Shown: positions 58,620-64,000 of the stretch, in pieces
Layout of the letters: every line of letters starts with the position of its first letter
Numbering within the stretch: position 1 is the stretch's first letter
Source of the DNA: RUG100 sp050953405
Lineage (GTDB): Bacteria; Bacillota; Clostridia; Peptostreptococcales; Anaerovoracaceae
Direction: 5' to 3'
Length of the DNA stretch: 64,000 nucleotides
Assembly (NCBI GenBank): GCA_050953405.1
Contig: JBMNMP010000001.1
Coordinates: 496,001 to 560,000, forward strand
Made by a program: the position numbers and the translations under genes
Notes under the pieces: model-generated
Told to the model about the DNA's origin: nothing
Database searches by the model: none
Seen by the model: the letters and a program-made list of their open reading frames with translations, nothing else

Positions 58620-60989
58620 ATGAAAAATTTTGATTATGAAATAGCTGAGAATTTGCAGGTTGCCAAAAGCCTAAAGAGGGACAACGAAAATGCTGAATTC
58701 AAGGCAGGCGGCACAGATCTCATCGGAAAGATAAAAACAGAGATTCTTCCGGAGCAGCCGTCCATGGTGATCGATATCAAGGACCTCGAAGAGGCCAAAG
58801 GCATCGGCGTGAATGACGGCGTGATGTCTATAGGTTCGATGACGAGGCTGGTCGATATCGTAGAACACAAAGAAATAAACAAACTGTTCCCGTCGTTATC
58901 GGAAGCGGCACACAGCATCGCGACACCTGTACTCAGAAACACGGGTACCATCGGCGGCAATATCTGCCAGGATGTGAGATGCTGGTTCTATCGTTACCCC
59001 AACGAGGCAGCCGGCAGACTGGACTGCGCGAGAAAATGCGGTCAGGAATGCTACGCGATCCACGGGGAAAACAGATATCATTCTATTTTCGGCGGCTACA
59101 GGATCGCACACAATCAGTGCACGCTGGCGTGCCCCGCAGGGACGAATATTTCCGAATACATGGAGTGCATCAGAAAGGATGATTGGGACAAGGCTGCAGA
59201 AGTCGTTTTCAGGGTGAATCCGATGCCGATGATCACTGCGAGGATATGTCCACATCCGTGTCAGGATGACTGCAACCAGGGCAAGCACGGAGGCTGCGTC
59301 AACATCCACGCCGTAGAGCGTGCTGTGGGTGACTATGTGTTGGAGCATGCCGACAAGTTCTACAAAAAGCCGCAGCAGGAAACCGGCAGGAAGGTGGCCG
59401 TTATCGGCGCCGGCCCTGCAGGACTGGCGGCGGCATTCACGCTCAGAAAGGAAGGCCATGAGGTCACCGTCATCGACAAGATGGAAAAGCCGGGCGGCGT
59501 TCTCATGTACGGTATCCCACATTATCGCCTTCCGAAAACAATAGTTGAAGCCTTTACATCCGCGCTGGAGGGGATGGGCATCAAGTTCAGGATGAATACA
59601 GCAGTCGGCAAAGACATCACAATGGAAGACGTTGTCGGCACCTATGACTATGTATTCATCGGCACAGGCGCATGGAAGCAGCCCATACTCGGTATCCACG
59701 GCGAAGAAATGACCCGGTTCGGTCTCAACTTCCTCGTCGAAGTGAACACCTACCTGAAGACGGTGGCTTCCTTCGGTGAAAACATAATAGTCTGTGGCGG
59801 CGGCAACGTGGCCATGGATGTTGCCCTGACAGCCGTGAGACTGGGAGCCAGAAAGGTGACCCTCTGCTGCCTCGAACAGGAAGCGGAAATGCCGGCGGCC
59901 AGGGAGGAAATCGAGAGAGCTAAAGAAGAAGGTGTCGTCATCATCAATGGAAGAGGCCTCAGCAGCATCGTTGAGGATGGTGGCCGGATCTCCGGACTGG
60001 AGACCAAAAAGTGCCTCTCGGTATTTGATGAAGAGGGAAAGTTCGCTCCTGTATACGACGAAGATGATAAGACTGTTATCGATGCAGACACCATCATCCT
60101 GGCCACGGGACAGAAAGTCGACCTGGACTTCCTGGGCGACAAATTCGCTGCTGAGATAACGAGCGACAGAGGTCTGCTCGACGTCGACAAAGAATCCTTC
60201 AAGACATCTTCGAACAAGGTATACGGCGCCGGTGATGCGGTGACCGGACCGAACATTGCGATACAGGCGATCGCAGGCGGGATGACCGCAGCCAGATCGA
60301 TATGCGCAGCGCTGGGAACACCTGCCGAGAGAAAGGGCGATGAGCGCAAGGTCATCAGCTTTGATAAAGAAGGTGTTGAAGACAGAGAAGGCAGGGCGGA
60401 CAAGGAGCTCCCTGTAGAGGAAAGAGCCCTCGACCGCGAAGATTCCCAGAGCTTCACACTGGAAGAAGCCAGGGCAGAAGCTTCCCGCTGTATGGACTGC
60501 GGCTGCTATGCCGTCAGCCCGTCTGACATGGCTCCGGTACTCATTTCACTGGATGCAGATGTGGTGACCACTGACAGGAAGCTGAGCGCGGAAGAATTCA
60601 TGTGCACTACCCCAAAGATGAGCGAACAGCTGGGCCGTGACGAGATCGTGACCAGAATAGAGATCCCGGTCAAAGACGGCTGGAAATCGAAATATATGAA
60701 GTTCAGACTCAGGGATTCTGTGGACTTTGCAATCGTTAGCGTAGCCTCGAGCATCAAAGTCACCGGAGGCGTGATCGGAGATGCAAGATTCGTTTACGGA
60801 GGAGTATCGCCCATGCCGAGGCACGACAGGGATGTGGAAGAATTCCTCAAGGGCAAAGAAATAACGGAAGGTGTAGCCTGGGCTGCTGCTGATATAGCAG
60901 TCAGGGATGCGGAAACTCTTCAGTACAATGCTTACAAAGTACAGATCCTGAGGAGTCTCGTCAAAGACAGTATACTGGCGGCGAAATAA
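58620..60989 (+). CDS. Hydroxylase FAD subunit with an inserted GltD/YgfK-like NAD(P)H oxidoreductase
   Basis: 789 residues, three parts. 1-159: start of the FAD-binding subunit (FKAGGTDLIGKIKTE, ATPVLRNTGTIGGNICQDVR, CYAIHGENRYHSIFGG). About 160-625: a complete glutamate-synthase-small-chain-like module, with Fe-S cysteines (CTLACPAGTN, ARICPHPCQDDCNQGKHGGC), a FAD GxGxxG site VIGAGPAGLAAAFTL at 261, an NAD(P) site VCGGGNVAMDVALTAVRLGA at 391, and VYGAGDAVTGPNIAIQAIAGG near 534. 628-789: the FAD subunit resumes exactly where it left off (CYAVSPSDMAPVLISLDADV) and ends with the C-terminal CO-dehydrogenase flavoprotein-type domain. The insertion sits in a loop, so both folds can be intact. E. 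coli keeps YgfM and YgfK as separate neighbours, supporting a shared electron path to NAD(P). Confidence 0.92.
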   Translation: MKNFDYEIAENLQVAKSLKRDNENAEFKAGGTDLIGKIKTEILPEQPSMVIDIKDLEEAKGIGVNDGVMSIGSMTRLVDIVEHKEINKLFPSLSEAAHSIATPVLRNTGTIGGNICQDVRCWFYRYPNEAAGRLDCARKCGQECYAIHGENRYHSIFGGYRIAHNQCTLACPAGTNISEYMECIRKDDWDKAAEVVFRVNPMPMITARICPHPCQDDCNQGKHGGCVNIHAVERAVGDYVLEHADKFYKKPQQETGRKVAVIGAGPAGLAAAFTLRKEGHEVTVIDKMEKPGGVLMYGIPHYRLPKTIVEAFTSALEGMGIKFRMNTAVGKDITMEDVVGTYDYVFIGTGAWKQPILGIHGEEMTRFGLNFLVEVNTYLKTVASFGENIIVCGGGNVAMDVALTAVRLGARKVTLCCLEQEAEMPAAREEIERAKEEGVVIINGRGLSSIVEDGGRISGLETKKCLSVFDEEGKFAPVYDEDDKTVIDADTIILATGQKVDLDFLGDKFAAEITSDRGLLDVDKESFKTSSNKVYGAGDAVTGPNIAIQAIAGGMTAARSICAALGTPAERKGDERKVISFDKEGVEDREGRADKELPVEERALDREDSQSFTLEEARAEASRCMDCGCYAVSPSDMAPVLISLDADVVTTDRKLSAEEFMCTTPKMSEQLGRDEIVTRIEIPVKDGWKSKYMKFRLRDSVDFAIVSVASSIKVTGGVIGDARFVYGGVSPMPRHDRDVEEFLKGKEITEGVAWAAADIAVRDAETLQYNAYKVQILRSLVKDSILAAK

Positions 60990-61015
60990 TAATCCCTCAT
61001 AGTTATTTGTCTATA

Positions 61016-61052
61016 TATACAGGGTGTGATGATATTGATTGCACCCTGTATA
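61016..61052. promoter_or_regulatory. Perfect inverted repeat over the promoter of the Gfo/Idh/MocA gene
   Basis: TATACAGGGTG at 61016-61026 and CACCCTGTATA at 61042-61052, 15 bases apart. The right arm runs into TATAATATAAT, a likely -10, so this could be an operator; it could also work as a terminator for the operon upstream, though the T run is poor. Confidence 0.6.
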
Positions 61053-61099
61053 ATATAATGTGTCTGGAATCAGGGATGCGAAACAGGAAGGATGGAATC

Positions 61100-62080
61100 A
61101 TGAAACTGGGAATCCTGGGAACGGGAGAAATGGCAGGAAGAGTTGCCGCAGCCGTCGCCAAGATGAAGAACGTGGAAGTTGCTGCCGCAGCTTCCAGGAA
61201 TCTGGAGGATGCATGCACTTTCGGACTGAAGCATGACATACGGAGAGTCTTTGGAAAGTACGAGGGACTGCTGCAGGATGAAGAGGTGGATCTGGTATAT
61301 ATACCGGCGCCGCAGTCTTATCATGCACTGTATTCGAGTGACTGTATCAGCAAGGGCAAGCCTGTGCTCGTTGAAAAGAGTTTTGCCGTAAATGCGGACC
61401 AGGCCGAAGCGCTGATCGCAAAGGCGGAGAGTGAAAAGGTCTTCATCACAGAAGCCATGTGGAGCAGGTTCACGCCGATGGCCCGGAAATTGAAATCGTT
61501 AATAAGCGATGGGAGGATCGGAAAGATAAATTCCATCTCCATCAGGTGCGGCGAGGATATGCGGACGCTGCAGAGGGTCACTGATCCCGCATTTGGCGGG
61601 GGAGCGCTCCTGGAAAAGGGCGTCTGCGCTATCGATCTGATAATGCAGCTGGTGGATCTGAAGATAGCGGATATCACATCGGAAGCCCGCCTTTCCAGGA
61701 AGGGCATAGATTTTGAAGATAATATCATACTGTCCTTCAGAGAAGGCGATGAAGAGGTAAGGTGTATGATCTATGCGTCTGTGATCGGAGCCGCGGAAAA
61801 CACGGCAACGGTTTATGGAAGCGGGGGATATATCGTTGTCGGGGATCTGTCAGAAATAAGCTCCATAAAGATATATGACAGCAAGGGCCGGCTTACTGAG
61901 GACATAGAAGCGCCGCAATACGAGGAAACAGCTTTTTCGTTTGCCCTGGAAGCCTGCCGGAAGGCAATAGAAGAAAAGAAGCTTGAATGCGAAGAACTGA
62001 CTCACAGGGAAATCGTGCTCAGGATGAAAATATTGGATTTGATCCGTCGGGGTATGGGAGTAAAATATCCATTTGAATGA
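61100..62080 (+). CDS. Gfo/Idh/MocA-family oxidoreductase
   Basis: 326 residues from ATG 61100 (GGAAGGATG upstream; the frame opens at 61007 inside the inverted repeat). MKLGILGTGEMAGRVAAAVA is the NAD(P) site, VDLVYIPAPQSYHALYSSDC and GKPVLVEKSFAVNADQAEAL (the conserved EKP-type Lys) follow, and the C-terminal domain has GGGALLEKGVCAIDL. Acts on a sugar, inositol or trans-dihydrodiol type substrate; unknown. Its stop overlaps the frame of the next gene. Confidence 0.9.
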   Translation: MKLGILGTGEMAGRVAAAVAKMKNVEVAAAASRNLEDACTFGLKHDIRRVFGKYEGLLQDEEVDLVYIPAPQSYHALYSSDCISKGKPVLVEKSFAVNADQAEALIAKAESEKVFITEAMWSRFTPMARKLKSLISDGRIGKINSISIRCGEDMRTLQRVTDPAFGGGALLEKGVCAIDLIMQLVDLKIADITSEARLSRKGIDFEDNIILSFREGDEEVRCMIYASVIGAAENTATVYGSGGYIVVGDLSEISSIKIYDSKGRLTEDIEAPQYEETAFSFALEACRKAIEEKKLECEELTHREIVLRMKILDLIRRGMGVKYPFE

Positions 62081-62099
62081 ACGGAAAGGGATGAATGTT

Positions 62100-63011
62100 A
62101 TGGAACAGAGATACACGAGAAACATACCGTCGCTGAGTGAACAGCAGCAGAAGGTGATCGGCACAAAGCATGTCCTGGTCGCCGGGTGCGGCGGCATCGG
62201 AGGATATGTCGCCGAATACCTGGCCCGTCTGGGCATAGGCAAACTGACCTTAGCGGACAGCGACACTTTTGAGAAAACGAATCTCAACCGGCAGTTGTAC
62301 GCCACAGAAGAGAATATAGGAAAGAGCAAGGTCGTGGAAATTAAAGAGCGGCTGCAGAAGGTGAATCCACTGGTCGAAGCCGATGTCTGGATGTCGCGTC
62401 TAAGGGAATCTACGGCGGAGACAGCACTCAAGGGAAAGGATCTGGTGATCGACTGCCTCGATAGTGTCGCCGACAGGCTGATGCTGGAAAATGTCTGCGG
62501 TGAAGCCGGGCTGACACTGATTCATGGCGCCCTGACCGGAGTGCAGTTTCAGGTGATGACGGTCACCCCGGGCAGCGGGAGCCTCCGGAAATTCTACGAC
62601 AATAATGTCTGCTCACCGTCAAAATCCACGCTTTCATTTGTACCGGGCGCCTGTGCGGCAGTCCAGGTATCAGAGGCGCTGAAGGTACTCTGCGGAGAGG
62701 AACCCGCCCTCAAAGACAGGATGATGGTGATGGACCTGAAGACGGTGGCCATGAATATCAGCGATCCCGGAGAGCGCATCTTTGCTGACAGGGAGATATC
62801 TATACGCATACGCAAGTACAATGTTACCAGCGAATACAGTATCCCGCAGTTTGCAACGATCAGGGAGCTGCTGAAAGCTGTCGAGATGGAAGGTGAAAAT
62901 CTCTTTGTTCTCAGAAACGGTGCTTACGTTATGCCGGATACCTTCGACGATCCGATACTTGAAGAGGGGGATCTGATAGAATTCAGAAAATCGGCGGCCT
63001 TCGGCGGCTGA
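62100..63011 (+). CDS. E1-like adenylyltransferase (ThiF/MoeB/HesA) fused to a C-terminal ThiS/MoaD-like domain
   Basis: 303 residues. The first 225 or so are an E1 fold: VLVAGCGGIGGYVAEYLARL (nucleotide loop), LADSDTFEKTNLNRQLYATE (Asp, Arg and Asn/Gln of the adenylation site), GKDLVIDCLDSVADR. MoeB-type CxxC zinc pairs are not evident. The last 70 residues form a beta-grasp ubiquitin-like unit (TIRELLKAVEMEGENLFVLR, EEGDLIEFRKSAAFGG) ending exactly in Gly-Gly as ThiS and MoaD do. Such a protein could adenylate its own tail or that of a copy for sulfur transfer. Next to a molybdenum hydroxylase, a molybdopterin sulfur-carrier role is the first guess. GGAAAGGG at 62083-62090 favours ATG 62100 over 62091. 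Confidence 0.85.
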   Translation: MEQRYTRNIPSLSEQQQKVIGTKHVLVAGCGGIGGYVAEYLARLGIGKLTLADSDTFEKTNLNRQLYATEENIGKSKVVEIKERLQKVNPLVEADVWMSRLRESTAETALKGKDLVIDCLDSVADRLMLENVCGEAGLTLIHGALTGVQFQVMTVTPGSGSLRKFYDNNVCSPSKSTLSFVPGACAAVQVSEALKVLCGEEPALKDRMMVMDLKTVAMNISDPGERIFADREISIRIRKYNVTSEYSIPQFATIRELLKAVEMEGENLFVLRNGAYVMPDTFDDPILEEGDLIEFRKSAAFGG

Positions 63012-63099
63012 GTGTCAGGGAGACTCCCGGGTCTCCTCACGGCAGACTGCTGCAGGTGCTGCTTTCTGGTGCCCGAGGAGCGGCCCTGGTCACGGAACC

Positions 63100-63459
63100 T
63101 TAATCCCAGCGGTCGTCCTGCATACGGTCGATCTTTTCAGCCGCGAACCAGAAGTTATATACGGACTTGTACAGGGCGGCTCTTTTTTCGGAAGTGCACA
63201 GGATCCTGACAGTTTTCGGATATTTATTTGTCTTCAGGAATCCCTGGATGACCCTCTCCGCGATGCCAATGAACTGGAAGTCTCCTGATGTTTTCTCCTG
63301 GGCATCTATCTCGCGAATGTCGAGCTGTTCACATTTTTCTGCGGCTGCCTTTGCCAGCAGTTCCTTATATTTGCTGCCGAATTCGACAGCACCGGTAACC
63401 GGTGTGTAGATGGCATTTTCAAAATCGCTGCCGCCGGCAACGATCACTTCGAATCTCAT
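63100..63459 (-). CDS. Small protein, unknown function (119 aa), macro-domain-like C-terminus
   Basis: Begins MRFEVIVAGGSDFENAIYTP; a GGAGATTGAA site precedes the ATG at 63459. The last third (IAERVIQGFLKTNKYPKTVR, then ILCTSEKRAALYKSVYNFW) resembles the final helix-strand-helix of macro domains, but the ADP-ribose-binding N-terminal half is not convincing. No signal peptide. A short GAGAC/GTCTC hairpin at 63023-63036 lies between it and the E1 gene. Confidence 0.65.
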   Translation of the reverse strand: MRFEVIVAGGSDFENAIYTPVTGAVEFGSKYKELLAKAAAEKCEQLDIREIDAQEKTSGDFQFIGIAERVIQGFLKTNKYPKTVRILCTSEKRAALYKSVYNFWFAAEKIDRMQDDRWD

Positions 63460-63588
63460 ATTTCAATCTCCTTTGCATCATTTTTTCTTAATAATAACAT
63501 CTGTGCCATAAAAATTACAAATCCCACTATCTTTTTCCCCGTCAGAAACGTTATATATAATATAGGGGCTTTTAACAAAGGAGGAAGC

Positions 63589-64000
63589 ATGGGATCAAAA
63601 GAGGATCACGCACTGATCCGAAGGGTCAGGCAGGGCGATCTGCAGGCTGCGGATGCCATAGTTCACAAATACTATGATGATATTTTTGCTTACTGCAGAT
63701 GTCACACCCTTGAGGTGCACACCGCAGAAGATCTGACGCAGGATACTTTCCTGAGTTTCTTTTCTTCGCTCGCAAGTTATCGGCACAGGGGGAAGCTGTT
63801 GAACTGCCTGTTTACGATCGCCAGAAACAAGTGCAGTGAAGAGATCAAAAAGAAACGCAATACCAACGTGTCCATTGATTTTGTCGCTGCGGGAGCGCTT
63901 TCGGGCTGCGCGGAGACACCGAAGACGGAGGATCAGATTCTTGTCGAACAGGCTGTCAACAGCCTGCCCGAAGAGCTGCGTGAGGTGACCATCCTCTATT
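63589..64000 (+). CDS. ECF-type RNA polymerase sigma factor, cut by the window end
   Basis: 137 codons visible, no stop. ATG 63589 follows AAAGGAGG. Region 2 is clear: LIRRVRQGDLQAADAIVHKY and TAEDLTQDTFLSFFSSLASY (region 2.2-2.3), then LFTIARNKCSEEIKKKRN; region 4 begins SLPEELREVTILY. An anti-sigma gene may follow outside the window. A TATAAT-like run near 63552-63560 lies upstream. Confidence 0.9.
   Translation, partial: MGSKEDHALIRRVRQGDLQAADAIVHKYYDDIFAYCRCHTLEVHTAEDLTQDTFLSFFSSLASYRHRGKLLNCLFTIARNKCSEEIKKKRNTNVSIDFVAAGALSGCAETPKTEDQILVEQAVNSLPEELREVTILY

Noticed and set aside
58620..60989. Treating the 789-aa protein as two genes joined by a sequencing error
   Set aside because: The extra module lies inside the FAD subunit, not at its end, and the frame is continuous on both sides; an error cannot create that arrangement.

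Overview
The window is a chromosomal segment of about 50% G+C from an anaerobic low-to-mid GC Gram-positive bacterium, most likely class Clostridia (my guess is the Eubacteriales Family XIII / Anaerovoracaceae neighbourhood; this is inference, with no rRNA in the window). Supporting signs are a SAM-I riboswitch on metK, FabK in place of FabI, an AddB-type exonuclease subunit, a B12-dependent ribonucleotide reductase, a Na+-translocating decarboxylase beta subunit, AzgA-type purine uptake, strong GGAGG ribosome sites and consensus sigma-A promoters.

Layout. 0-10 kb: AraC-type regulator, saccharopine-dehydrogenase-family enzyme, serine hydrolase, an unrecognised 405-aa protein, riboswitch-metK-aspartokinase, and a PdaC-like deacetylase. 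10-16 kb: CNNM/CBS membrane protein, secA, and prfB with its programmed frameshift. 15.6-21 kb: decarboxylase beta subunit, HAD phosphatase, acyl-CoA synthetase, L,D-transpeptidase. 21-27 kb: a fatty-acid synthesis operon (fabK-fabD-fabG-fabF-fabZ) ending in a gene that joins a MarR/FabT-like DNA-binding domain to a FabK-like flavin barrel lacking the active-site His; a FabT-like palindrome sits on the operon promoter. 27-33 kb: addB, nrdJ, a cupin. 33.3-36.2 kb: an AT-rich island with tiny genes, a VanZ-like protein, a candidate small RNA and three solitary sequences resembling type I-E CRISPR repeats. 36-50 kb: tRNA-Ala, tRNA-Thr and tRNA-Pro, LysR, purine salvage (phosphoribosyltransferase plus permease), patatin, aldo-keto reductase, DUF2325, and an operon of two long-chain acyl-CoA synthetases plus an alanine/ornithine-racemase-like gene. 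50-52 kb: greA and lysS.

52.2-55.9 kb is a scrapyard of mobile-element debris: two small genes, parA, a parB whose frame runs into a Cna-B pilin-type fragment, a frameshifted piece of a conjugative-element helicase, and the 5' part of a group II intron. It abuts a 5'-truncated, frameshifted 2Fe-2S subunit gene of a molybdenum hydroxylase. The molybdopterin subunit follows intact, then a 789-aa protein in which a complete GltD/YgfK-like NAD(P)H oxidoreductase is inserted into the hydroxylase FAD subunit. Next come a Gfo/Idh/MocA oxidoreductase, an E1-like (ThiF/MoeB) enzyme fused to its own ubiquitin-like ThiS/MoaD domain ending in Gly-Gly, a small protein of unknown function, and the start of an ECF sigma factor cut by the window edge.

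The items most worth a second look are the MarR::FabK-like fusion with its predicted operator, the FAD-subunit::GltD insertion, the E1::ubiquitin-like fusion, and the solitary CRISPR-like repeats. All identifications come from reading the sequence and from memory of protein families; no database search was run.
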